From positions 104,412,140-104,476,139 of the forward strand of contig NW_026262712.1 of assembly GCF_021869535.1 (NCBI RefSeq): a stretch of 64,000 nt of DNA. Reading direction: 5' to 3'. This document shows, piece after piece, positions 32,447 to 42,950 of the stretch (positions are counted from its first letter, which is position 1; every line of letters starts with the position of its first letter). Origin of the DNA: Mytilus californianus (lineage: Eukaryota; Mollusca; Bivalvia; Mytilida; Mytilidae). The translations under genes were made by a program, and so were the position numbers. The notes under the pieces are model-generated. The model ran no database searches. It worked only from the letters and a program-made list of their open reading frames with translations, and was not told the DNA's origin.

Positions 32447-33627
32447 GGTCTGTCCACTTTTCTGTGGAAAGACCTATTGGTTATGTTCTGATTATTATTT
32501 TTTTTTCTTCTTCCGCCACTTTTATTTCTTGTGTGTATATTTTTGTTCGCAAGATGTCGCTTTGATGTTTGGTATATGATATCGCACAGTTTATGCGCCT
32601 TTGAAATTGACCCCCCTTAACCGAATACTTTTTTCTGTAGGAGTTATCTCCCCGAACACTGTTTTCCTTAATATTGCATCTCCTCCGTAACAGTAAAAGA
32701 AAGCGACAAATTTATTTTGCTCGCTATATCCTCAGGTTTTTTGTCCAATTTTGACGGAATCGATACGAAGACTCCATATGAGAGTTATTTCCCCTTCTGT
32801 ATTTGACATAAGTGATACATTAATGTATGGCATGAATGGTGAGTGATAGAGACCTAAGGTATATGTATTTAGGGTCTTTGGTTCATTAAAATGAAATTGA
32901 GGTCAAGGTCAAAGGTCAAGGTCATATTCTAAATTTTGACTTTTCCTTGTTTTATGATCTCCTTTGTCACTTCTAAAGATATATTTAAAAGAACTAGTGC
33001 AAAATGTTTGCCTCATTGTGATGAAGATAAGATACATGTGGTCTCAAACAATCCAATGACATCTTAAAGGAGTTATTGTCCCTTAAATGATTAAATTTAA
33101 GGTTAATTGATTATTACTCCAACTTGGTACATGATAAAACCATAGTCTTTGCAAAATGTTGGGTGACTTATGACCTTGAAAAATGTAAACCGGAAAAGAC
33201 CTTGAGTAAACCGGAAGTAGCCATTTTTGCTTTTATTTCATGAAAAAGTACCTTAAAACTATAAATATTTTAAATACGTATATATAAACCTATCATTTGA
33301 GACCGGCAGTGACCTTCCATAAACCGGAAGTACCTAATTACTCCCTTATTTCAGGAAAAAAGAACATAGAAACCATATATTTTTGGAATCAGTGTAAATA
33401 TAGCTATCATGTGAGACCGGATGTGACATTTTTAAATGGAAGTTGACAATTATCTCCGTTATTTCAGGCAAAAATATATAGAAACATATATTTATTGAAT
33501 CAATATGAAGAAACATATGCTTGGACGCCAATAGTACTTTTGGGTAAACCGGAAGTAGCTTCTCATCAATAATTTAGAAAATAGATGTGAAAAGACCTAC
33601 GGCCTTCAATTGTTTTCTGAACAATTG
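32447..33627 (+). mobile_element. Hairpin-ended non-autonomous element, copy 1
   Basis: About 1.18 kb without a coding frame, starting with a hairpin (GGTCTGTCCAC/GTGGAAAGACC, 32447-32474) and ending with another (CAATTGTT/AACAATTG, 33607-33627). Inside are a nuclear-receptor-like half-site array and roughly 100-nt sub-repeats carrying ACCGGAAGT. An inverted copy lies at 42.95-44.12 kb. It sits inside a segmental duplicate whose other copy (37.4-38.6 kb) lacks it, giving an empty site. Terminal hairpins suggest a Helitron-like or foldback origin, but the class is unproven. Confidence 0.7.
32900..32924 (+). promoter_or_regulatory. Four AGGTCA half-sites (DR0-DR1-DR0)
   Basis: AGGTCA AGGTCA A AGGTCA AGGTCA, with no mismatches. 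AGGTCA is the nuclear-receptor half-site; TCAAGGTCA suits ERR/NR5A-type monomers and DR1 suits RXR-type dimers. It lies in a transposable element, so a cellular role is only a possibility. Confidence 0.45.
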
Positions 33628-33639
33628 GTTTTTAATATT

Positions 33640-34250
33640 ATTATTACATCTCGTCTGAAAAAAATCGTCATGCTTGTTATGTGATCTTCTCTGAAAATAC
33701 ATGTCCAATTGAGCTCAAAATTTACAGTCAGCAGGATATACATGTATTACATCTTCATATAACAACGTTGTGCAGCTACCTCCCAAGAATTTTCGTAGAG
33801 AAAAGAATTTTCAATGCCGTAAAAATCGCTTGCTAGCTCCGTAAATGTCAGTGAAATCCTACAATAAAATGTCTGCTCCTAGATTAAAATACAATCTGTG
33901 TTACAAACTGCTGCTGAAAAATGTACATTGTATGAAAATGATCGATAAACGTGTTTTAAAGTTACACAGGATCAATTAAATCCAAAGCATGCATTGCTCG
34001 TAACTGTGATAAAAACATCAATTACCTACAATGACAAAAGAAATACATTGTGTGTTATTCCGTCGATATACATGTTGTCTGTCCAACATCTCCACCTAAA
34101 AAGAAATAAATATGCTAAGTTTTCGCTATTATAAACCCTCGTCACGTGACGTCTCAATCTGGCGCGAGAGACGCGCGCGGGACCTGAAATAGAATAAAAA
34201 CTTTCCAAACTAAATATAGAAACTTAACCAACACTATAATATGGACCCTT
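33640..34250. other. No gene; short GC-rich patch with a GTCACGTGAC palindrome
   Basis: The palindrome is at 34141-34150, followed by GGCGCGAGAGACGCGCGCGG, unusual in this AT-rich window. The 60-codon minus frame across it has no domain. Confidence 0.45.
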
Positions 34251-34254
34251 AAAT

Positions 34255-34300
34255 GAAAGAAAGAAAGAAACAAACAAATAAACAAACACACACATATCAA
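34255..34300. repeat. GAAA/CAAA/CA simple repeat
   Basis: GAAAGAAAGAAAC followed by AAACAAATAAACAAAC and ACACACA. Confidence 0.8.
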
Positions 34301-34379
34301 TCAATCATGTTTCAAAGGTGGAAAGACCGTTTACAATTGCTTTTTTAAAGCAATTAATTTATATTTGATATTGGTTTTA

Positions 34380-34600
34380 CTTTACAGTTTTGGTTTGAAT
34401 ATTTCCTTAAGACTGATAAATCCTCAGTTGACATTTAATAAACCGACGAGGGCAGATGTAGGTCTCATTAAAATTCGACATTCCTATCATTTCAAATAGT
34501 TTACCTTCCGATAACTGTTATGGGCTCAGTTTTTGACAATCTGCATTTTACACTTATAAAGAGGAAACAGATGAAAAGTTTAATTATAATTTATATATCA
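34380..34600 (+). repeat. Segmental duplicate, second part
   Basis: Shares TTACAGTTTTGGTTTGAATA, TCATTAAAATTCGACATTCC, AACTGTTATGGGCTCA and GCATTTTACACTT with 38.0-38.2 kb. Confidence 0.7.
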
Positions 34601-35295
34601 AATTGAGAATGGAAACGGGGAATTGTTAAAGAGACAAGATTCCGACCAAAGAGCAAAAAGCAGTCTATATGGAATTATTTTCTTTCATAACGACAAGTCA
34701 TTTTTTTTAACGCAACAACCGGACGATGAAATAATAACACGTGTCAGGTCATTATTTTTCCAGATTAAAATTCAAACTACAGTTTAGTAATAACATTCTA
34801 TTCATTTGATAATAATACTTTGTTGTTACCGTTTGGGGTTTTTCTGTACAGTTTTCCATCTTAAATAGTCTTTATAGTTCAACTTTCGACACAAATGATG
34901 TTCTAATATTCTATCGCTTTAGTAATTGGGCATTATGTGAGGGTATATCATACAATATTCTTTTCTGATTTTCAATTTTCAAAGAAAAATTGTATTGCCA
35001 TAGAAAAGAAAAACAAATCTATTATTCAGAATAAATTCCTTTTAAATTGTTGTAAAAAATATAACTATCCTTTCCACCATGAAAATGTCATTAAACCAAA
35101 GGGTCACCATAAGACTTTTATCAATGATCCATACGAATACTGAATTGTAAGCTATAAAAGACTCGAGGACGAATTAATGTTTGACAGGCTTCTGACATAA
35201 AGAATATTACGATGTTAAATATTTTGACGGCTCAACACCCCCTCCCTAATCTGGGATATTGGTAAAAGCCCCATTTAAGAACACACCGTAAAAGT
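34601..35295. other. No gene; a retroelement-tail relic at 34601-34670
   Basis: AGAATGGAAACGGGGAATTG with AAGAGACAAGATTCCGACCA resembles, inverted, 41.03-41.10 kb. The 68-codon frame at 34937-35143 has no domain. Confidence 0.45.
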
Positions 35296-35299
35296 CAGT

Positions 35300-35440
35300 T
35301 GCAAAGGGCTTGACAGTTGTTTTCCATTCGTTTGATGTGTTTGAGCTTTTGATTTTGCCATTCGATAAAGGACTTTCCGTTTTGAATTTTCCTTGGAGTT
35401 CGGTATTTTTGTTATTTTACTTTTTCTCTTAAATTCAGCA
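35300..35440 (+). repeat. F3 retroelement 3'-end copy
   Basis: GACAGTTGTTTTCCATTCGT, GTGTTTGAGCTTTTGATTTT and GGAGTTCGGTATTTTTGTTA, the terminal 140 nt of the F3 tail. Confidence 0.75.
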
Positions 35441-35744
35441 TACGTCACAACAAACTATCAAAATGACAAAAGATGTAAAGCACATTTATAAGAAAACTGT
35501 TACTGAAGGCTGGTGCAAGTCATTTATTACTAGTACTTAAAAAAATAAGTTTTCAATCAATACACATCCAACGGATTTTGTTTTAAATCGTGTAACCGTT
35601 AAAAGAATTTGTATATTGTAATAATGCCTCAGCAGTGAGTTTTTGCGTACAATCGACTAACCTACAGTGATATACAGAACATGAAGTATTTGTTACAAAC
35701 TGCATATATAGATATGTATTTAATGTTAGCATGCACGATAACAT

Positions 35745-36710
35745 TATAAAAATAAGGAGATGTGGTATGACTGCCAATGAGACAACTATCCAGCAAAGTT
35801 CAAATGAAGTGGATGTAAGCAATTATAGGTAACCGTACGGCCTTCAACAATGAGAAAAACCCATACCGTATGGTCGGCTATAAAAGGCCCCGACATGAAA
35901 AATATGAAACCATTCAATTGAGAAAACTAACGGCCTAATTTATAACAAAACAATTTACGAAAATCAAATATGACAGACATGAAACAACAACAACCACTAA
36001 CTACAGACTCCTGACTAGGGACAGGCACATTAAAAATGTGGCGGGGTTAAACATGTTTGTGAGCGCTCAACCCTCCCCTAACCTGGGACAGTGGTGTAAC
36101 AGTACAACATAAGAACAAACTATAAAATCAGTTGAAAAAGGCTTAACTCATCAGATGGATACAAATAGAAATACATCTAACAAAAACACAGAGTGGACGT
36201 GGACGGGTACTTATACATCCCCACAACAAAAAGACACTAAATACAGATCTGAGAGTACTCGCAGTTACTGACAGCTAGTTCAAAGCCAATAACAACTAAT
36301 AAAAAAAATCATGTATCTAAGACTAAAACATCAATCAGTACACATCCAACATCCAATGGATTTAGTGTACAGACGTCATTAACAGTCAGAGAAAAACATG
36401 ACCTTGTGCAATGCCAAACTAAAGGTATCGACAGATTTTAGTACCATGAAGGTAAATATGTGTAATACTTAGTATGGTTTTAATTTACTGATAACAAAAT
36501 CAATATTAATACCAATAAAAACAATATTCAAAGATTTAATTACAGTGTTGAATAGGTAACCTTTTAGAATAAATCTATTTAAAGAACTGATAAGTTTACC
36601 CGGATCGTATCTAAATTTCCGGGCTCGGTTAACAACATCACCGTACAATTTAGGATGTGCCATACCGTTTGAAATAAGTTTTCTACAGGCACAGCCAAAC
36701 TTCACAAAAT
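35745..36710 (-). mobile_element. F2 retroelement, longer copy with C-terminal RT sequence
   Basis: The plus strand begins with the F2 terminus (GATGTGGTATGACTGCCAAT) and continues through GGATTTAGTGTACAGACGTC. The minus frame 36705-36469 contains GMAHPKLYGDVVNRARKFRY, the C-terminal region that follows the RT core in this class. The same order is seen at 51.4-53.0 kb. Confidence 0.7.
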
Positions 36711-36924
36711 TGACAATTTGTCTAGTCTACTTTTGAATATACATGAACTTAGGGATTCTTTTATAATTAGAGGGAGATTATTCCAAATCCTTATATTGGA
36801 AGGAATGAAGCTATTAAAGTAAGAATCACTTCTAGAAAGTGAGGTTGAAAAGCATTATTTTAATTCCGCAAATTAGAAGGGGTTTGTCTTTGAAAATATG
36901 GCTAGACTAACTTGTATAAGCTTT

Positions 36925-37205
36925 AATAGATATAAGAAGATGTGGTATGAGTGCCAATGAGACAACTCTCCATCCAAGTCAAAATTTATAAAAGTAAACC
37001 ATTATAGGTCACAGTACGGTCTTCAACACGGAGCCTTGGCTCACACCAAACAGTAAGCTATAAAGGGCCACATAAATTACTAGTGTAAAACCATTCAAAC
37101 GGGAAAACCAACGGTCTAATCTGTATAAAAAACGAGAAACGAGAAACACTTATGAACCACATCAACAAACGACAACTACTGAACATCAGATTCCTTATTT
37201 AAGTA
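36925..37205 (-). repeat. F2 tail copy
   Basis: Begins AGAAGATGTGGTATGAGTGC and is more diverged (GCCTTGGCTCACACCAAACA), matching a subfamily also seen at 50.2-50.5 kb. Confidence 0.7.
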
Positions 37206-37439
37206 TGCAAGTGTCATTACTTTATTATTGTATAAAAAAAGTATAAACTTATGTTTATTTCGTTTATTTTCAAAAGTTTCAAATTCTAAATCAATGTGAC
37301 AATTCTGTCTTGAAGAATTACGCCAGTCCAGTAATAATTCTATTAGTTTCTATTTGAATATTTTCAATAAAATCGGACTTTGTATAAGTGAATTCCTGTC
37401 CAATAAATGTTTAAATTTGTCCAATGGATAAATAAATAA

Positions 37440-38605
37440 TTTGCCATCATGTACTGAAATGGGAGTATTTTTTGCAGCTGACTTGACAATGCACAATCAA
37501 TTAGGATGTCAGTTTGCACTAATGACATCATTTACCTTTGTAACTAAACTAATGACTTACAATTTGAATTAAATTGCAATCACATAACTAGATGGCGTCA
37601 ATGGTTCAATAGGGCCCGACAATATCATCGAATAAAGTGTAAGTTTTTTTAAATTGTATGATAGAAAGTATGAATAGTTGTGACAGTAATATTCCTGATA
37701 ATTCATGTTCGGTAGATATCCATACGTTTCAGTTCGAGCCATTTATCAACCAATCTATTCCTAAAGAACGAGAGCTCTGACATAGACGATTATCAAGCTA
37801 AACGTCGTTACGAAACACCTGTAGTGATAAGTTTCACATAAAATCTTACAACTGAAGTTGATCGAAAGTATACTGAATTCGTCATGACTTACGATCAACT
37901 TTAGTCGTAAGCATTTTTGTGAAACTGATCACTTATTATTATTATTTATTTATTTTTGTTTAATTGGTTTTTGGTTATTTTTTCTTCTTTGTTGATATCT
38001 TTTTACTATTACAGTTTTGGTTAACATATTTCCATAAGATCGACAAATCCTTGGCGGACATTTAATGAACCGAAGAGCGTTGATGTAAATTTCATTCAAA
38101 GTCGACATTCGTATCGTTTCAAGTAGCTCATCTTTAGATAACTGTTATGAGCTCAATTTTAAACAATGCGCATTTTACACTTTATGAAGCAAATAAAAAG
38201 CAAATAAAATTTAGCAATTGGTAAACATAACGGTATTGTTGATTTATCTTGGTTTCATATTCATGGAATTGGTTTCTTATCAATTTTGGTTATCTGCTCT
38301 TTTTATGGGTGACTATGGGTACTATGGACTAATGTAAAATAAAGATGTTGTATAATTGCCAACAAGGTATCAGAGACCAAAACCGAAGATGAAAGAAACA
38401 ATTGGTCACCATCAGGCCCTCAATATCAGCACAAGGCATACTGAATTGTAAGCTATGAACGATTCAAAAGTCAAAGCAATGATTTACAGGCACTTGACAT
38501 AAAGAATTTTACGGGGCAAAACACCCCTTTTCTAACCTGGGATAGTGGCGTAACAACAACAAATATGAACAAACTGTAAAAATCAGTTGAAAATGGCCTG
38601 CCTCT
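37440..38605 (+). repeat. Segmental duplicate, second copy downstream of gene C
   Basis: Direct repeat of 31.98-32.24 plus 34.38-34.60 kb and inverted repeat of 13.25-14.5 kb. It includes an F2 tail (38335-38605, minus) whose counterpart is at 13.25-13.36 kb, so that insertion predates the inversion. Confidence 0.7.
37824..37932. repeat. Long hairpin (41-nt arms, 27-nt loop)
   Basis: GTGATAAGTTTCAC... at 37824-37864 pairs with 37892-37932 (...GTGAAACTGATCAC), with 6 mismatches in 41. The other copies of this segment (14.0 and 32.2 kb) lack it, so it is an insertion. It could be a foldback element or a transcribed stem-loop. Confidence 0.7.
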
Positions 38606-38975
38606 TTATGTCTTTATAGCTTACTGTGCGATATTGGTTTTGCTCGTTTTTTGATTCATGTTCCAGGATTTTTCAAAATTCATTATGTGGATGCTTAGAC
38701 GGTACGATACGTAAAAAATGTTTTACCAGTTTCGGCGTTCGAACGTATTCATGATAACTTTCAATTTTTTTTCTTTGGGCTAGATGGGTCAAGTGTCAGT
38801 CGACTTGACGATGCTTTAAACTTTCAACTAGTTTGACCTCAAATATCACTGAAAAGATGTTAATTGTGGAAATGCCTATTTGGGGCCGTACGGTAACGTA
38901 TATTTGTTAACTTCTACGGCATTTAGTTTCTGGTGGAGATTTGTCTCATTAGCAATAATACCACATCTTCTTATT
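38600..38975 (+). repeat. F2 variant tail (F2b) with an extra module
   Basis: The F2 tail (GCCTGCCTCTTTATGTC ... TACCACATCTTCTTA) is interrupted at 38650-38885 by a module starting GATTCATGTTCCAGGATTTT. The same module is in the copy at 40.48 kb. Confidence 0.65.
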
Positions 38976-39535
38976 TTTTTATCTAATTCACGAAAAGGTT
39001 CCTGCATTTGGATATGCACATGAAACTCAGCGGGTTAAAACAGGTTAAGGATCAATGTTGAGATGAAGCGCTACCATGGTCATTATAAACATCGTTATTT
39101 ATATTCAAAGATAGGCAGTTCACTTCATTTGGCACAATATTAAATATAATATAGTTTTTCTAGCTGATTATAATCATTTGATGTATTTTCATTCTTTATA
39201 CTACATGTTGTTGAAAAATATTTTATCAACTATATGTTATTTAAAATCTTAAAACCCAGAATCATGAATCGAGATCATTTTTTGTATTTTTTTTTTTATT
39301 TTTTAAAGAAAAAAGTAGTTTCAAACACGCCTGGTTTGGCGAAACTTTTCAGTCTTGAAAGGATAATACGGACTGTTCGGTTGCTTATCAGACAACAGCT
39401 ACTTAACAGTTTGAAAATATACAAATCTTGAATGTATTCATCGAACCTTTAGAAAAGTAGTAAATTACAGTAGATATGTCTGAAATGAAAATTGACATTA
39501 CTGTTTAAAATAACAGTGCAAGGCCAGCACAAAGC
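38976..39535. other. No recognisable feature
   Basis: AT-rich. The 65-codon plus frame at 39234-39431 has no domain. Confidence 0.4.
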
Positions 39536-39539
39536 TGTA

Positions 39540-39830
39540 CATTTTCTGCCTTACGATTCTTTTGAGTTTTCATACGAGTCTTGTGTATACGAAATGCGCA
39601 CGAGGAGTAACCAATCATTAGCCTAGTATCTTTATGTCATATAAGTCTGTTCTTTTTGTGTGATATTTAAAAAAAATTGATGATGCAATTTAAAATCCAC
39701 ATGATTGGATCAAACAATATAATTACTTGGCATTTAATTATTTTTCGTCTTTGAGTGGGACCTTATCAATTACGCGTCTGGCGTAAATATAAAATGTCAA
39801 TCCTGGGATCTATGATGAGTTTTTTTAGAT
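39540..39830 (+). repeat. Two diverged Rep-3 3' ends
   Basis: GTCTTGTGTATACGAAATGC (39580) and ATTACGCGTCTGGCGTAAAT with CCTGGGATCTATGATGAG (39768-39822). Confidence 0.55.
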
Positions 39831-40475
39831 ATATACTACCATTCCTGTAAATATTTATCTCGAATATCGACCAAATAATTTATCCAGAAATCATTAACAT
39901 AACCTGTTGTATTTGTTTTAAAGATTGATATAAACTACATGTAGATAAACAAAATTCATAAATCTGCATGTAGTCTTTCAAACTATTCTTACTCCAACCA
40001 ATTAAAGCACATTATCAAAGCAATTGAAGTGTATCTTTACCTTATGCAAGAAATAGCACTGCAGGATTGAATTTTTTCCTACCTTATGTCTGATTCACGA
40101 TAATGTGTGAAAATCAAAAGTTTTATTTTTCCAAAAGTGTGGAAATATGTAATTTTTGTTACATAGACGAATGTACACTGCACGCATAACTTCAAATTCA
40201 TATATATCTCATGAAAGAAATGCACTTCGATCTTTGCTGTACACTTCATCCTTCCTTTTGTCATTACCGCAACAACGATACCGAAGTAAATTAAAATTCC
40301 CTTTATTAGTATTTTTACTCATAATTACAAATGATGTTTTATTACCATAACGAAGCACCAAAGTTTTTGATTTCAATTATTAACAGGACCTTTTTAACAA
40401 ATATATTCAAAATGCATGTCTAATGGACGGTTTAACATTGGATTCGACATTTTCCAGGTAACGGAGGATAATCCA
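39831..40475. other. No recognisable feature
   Basis: Frames of 61 and 64 codons overlap on opposite strands at 40079-40350 without a domain. Confidence 0.4.
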
Positions 40476-40477
40476 TT

Positions 40478-40885
40478 TTGATTCATGTTCCAGGATTTTT
40501 TTTAAATGCATTATGTGGATGCTTAGACGGTACGATACGTGAAAAATGTTTTACTAGTTTCGGAGTTCGGACGTATTTATGATAATTTTTTTCTTTGGGG
40601 CTAGATGGGTCAATTGTCAGTCGAGTTGTCGATTCAACTGCTAATTATTGCTGGTCAGGGTTTGGCTATACTGTTGGATCTTTTTCGGTTATATCAACTC
40701 TTCAAAGTATTATATGCTTTGAACTTTCAACTTGTTTGACCTCAAATATCACTGAAAAGATGTTAATTGTGGTAATGTCGATTTGGGGTCGTATGGTGAC
40801 CTGTAGTTGCTAACTTCTAGGTAATTTGGTCTCATGTGGACAGCTGTCTCATTAGCAACATACGGCAATTTCTTATTTTAAAACA
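40478..40885 (+). repeat. F2b variant tail, second copy
   Basis: Shares GATTCATGTTCCAGGATTTT, GGATGCTTAGACGGTACGAT and AATATCACTGAAAAGATGTT with 38.65-38.89 kb. It carries about 80 nt more (GTCAGGGTTTGGCTATACTG) that the 38-kb copy lacks. Confidence 0.65.
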
Positions 40886-41900
40886 GCTCTTCTTTATAGG
40901 GTCTAATCATACTTATTTTTTTCTTCTCCGGTTAGTTCAGCTGGAAAAACTTGTATTGAGATTTCATATTGTAAATATTGTGGGCTAGAGATCACTGAAC
41001 TTTTGGAACTTTCTCCTATGTCAGTATATTTTACGTTTTCTGCTCTTTGATCGAGTTGTTGTCTCTGACACATTCCCCGTTTCCATTTTCAATTCTATTT
41101 ATATTTTCTACATTAGTATAAATTAATTGGAGTATACTGTCATCGTTCATGCATGTCCTGTAATACACAAATGTTAAGATTGTCCTCTAGTGATGAAACT
41201 AAACTTTTTAACGTAATTTGATTTTGGTTTTTTAATTATAACACATCCAAATTAGCTGACATTAAGCAATTGCTGAAATACTTAATAAGTTTAATAACCG
41301 CAATAATCATTATGTTTATTCATCGCAAAATTCAGGTCTGACATTATGCATTGTACAGTTACTTAGATCTTATTCAGGGCATACATTTTCAGTCTAGTAT
41401 TTGCACTCATGGGCTGATGATATTAAAAATGAATTTCTTTTTATTTGCACGTGAACATAATTTAACACATTTAATGCATAATATAACAAGTTTTTATAAG
41501 GAATAATAGAAAACATAGGTAAAATATGTATAATGGTTTAATAGACAACCATCAATTAATTAATTTAAGAAACCAATAAGAAACACAACTAAAAAAGTTT
41601 TATATATAGTAAAATATGATTGCAAGACGTATCATTAAAAATTAAGCTTCTAGTTTTTATACGTATACGAAATAATAAGTGGCTTTAGGTTTTCGATTTC
41701 AAAACTGGTATGTTAGTTCCTTGATAAGTAAGGTATTTGGTTTCTTCGAGTACAATATGGGGAGTGGACGAGGCATGGTAATTATTTTGTACATCATTAT
41801 CGACATATTCGTGTATAAATGATAAATACTACGGAAGACTGGAATTCTTTGATTTCTAAACGAATTATTTATATTTTAACTTACTTAATCAAAAGCAGTT
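40886..41900. other. No gene; a retroelement-tail relic at 41035-41110
   Basis: GTTGTCTCTGACACATTCCC and CGTTTCCATTTTCAATTC match 34.60-34.67 kb inverted. The remainder is AT-rich without features. Confidence 0.45.
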
Positions 41901-41929
41901 AATAAACATATATGTAATAGTTGTAAAGG

Positions 41930-42350
41930 ACAGAAGCAAATGATGAAACATATTCATGTATTATCGTATTGATGTTTGTATGTTTAAGAAAAATAAATAT
42001 GATACACGTAATTCCTTATTTGTTATTGGAAAATACATGAAATGTGAACCTTTGGATATGATATACTTTACAGAATAAACATGTATATTTTCTACTAAGC
42101 GATGTCCTGTACTGATAATTAAGAAAGTTGAAAATGTTATATTAGATTGGTGTAATAATTGTACAGTATTCATCAATTAATAAAGCTTTTAAAGTGGCGC
42201 AATGTATCGAAGAAGGTTTTCTTTTAACTCTTTCTCTTTTTTCCCCTACAAATGATTTCTTTTTGCTTGACATCTGTGTACAAAAAATCCTTCGATCTAA
42301 TATTTTATTTTTTGCCATAAACCTTCAACTCAATTACATGTCCTTCTTAA
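41930..42350 (+). repeat. Three-copy dispersed segment, copy 1
   Basis: Shares AATGATGAAACATATTCATG, TTTTCTACTAAGCGATGTCC and a TATTTTATTTTTTGCCAT block with 49.73-50.10 kb and, inverted, with 54.36-54.77 kb. Confidence 0.6.
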
Positions 42351-42945
42351 TAAAATGATTCACGAACTTAACTAAGTTATAATTATTATTTTCGTTATCA
42401 GTGTCATCTTTCGGAACCAATATGATGTGTATCTTTATATTAGAAAACCATTTCCAAACTATCAATGCATTTATTTGTTCGTACATAGTCAGACTTTAAA
42501 AGTGGTTTTCATTAGTTAAACACATTGAATTAACAGAATAAAAAAGAATCCCGATATTAGATATTCATATATAAAGGTCTAAATCAAGGAGGTCAGTTAC
42601 CAATACTCAATACTTGATGCGGTCAGAAGAAGCTGAAATAGATGACAATCCTTTATATTTATTTAGAAAAATCTGGATTGGTCACTGAAAATATATTTCA
42701 TAAATAAGTATTTGCTGGTACTGATAAACAAAATTTCTTTAAATAATCGTTTTGTTTGATTCGTACAATTCCCCTCCTGGTGGTTTGTTTGTTCCTGATT
42801 GTGCCACCAGCCCAGGAGACAACATTCATTTGTTGACATGAAATATATTTCATGCCGTTATGTTCTTTTAAATTATTGTGTTTACAATGTCGAACTATTA
42901 AAACCACTATGTGTTTTGTTTTTTTACCGAAAGCAATAAGAATTA
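42351..42945. other. No gene; one GC-rich stem-loop
   Basis: CTCCTGGTGG (42774-42783) can pair with CCACCAGCCCAGGAG (42804-42818) across a bulge. The 69-codon minus frame over it has no domain. Confidence 0.4.
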
Positions 42946-42950
42946 AAAAC

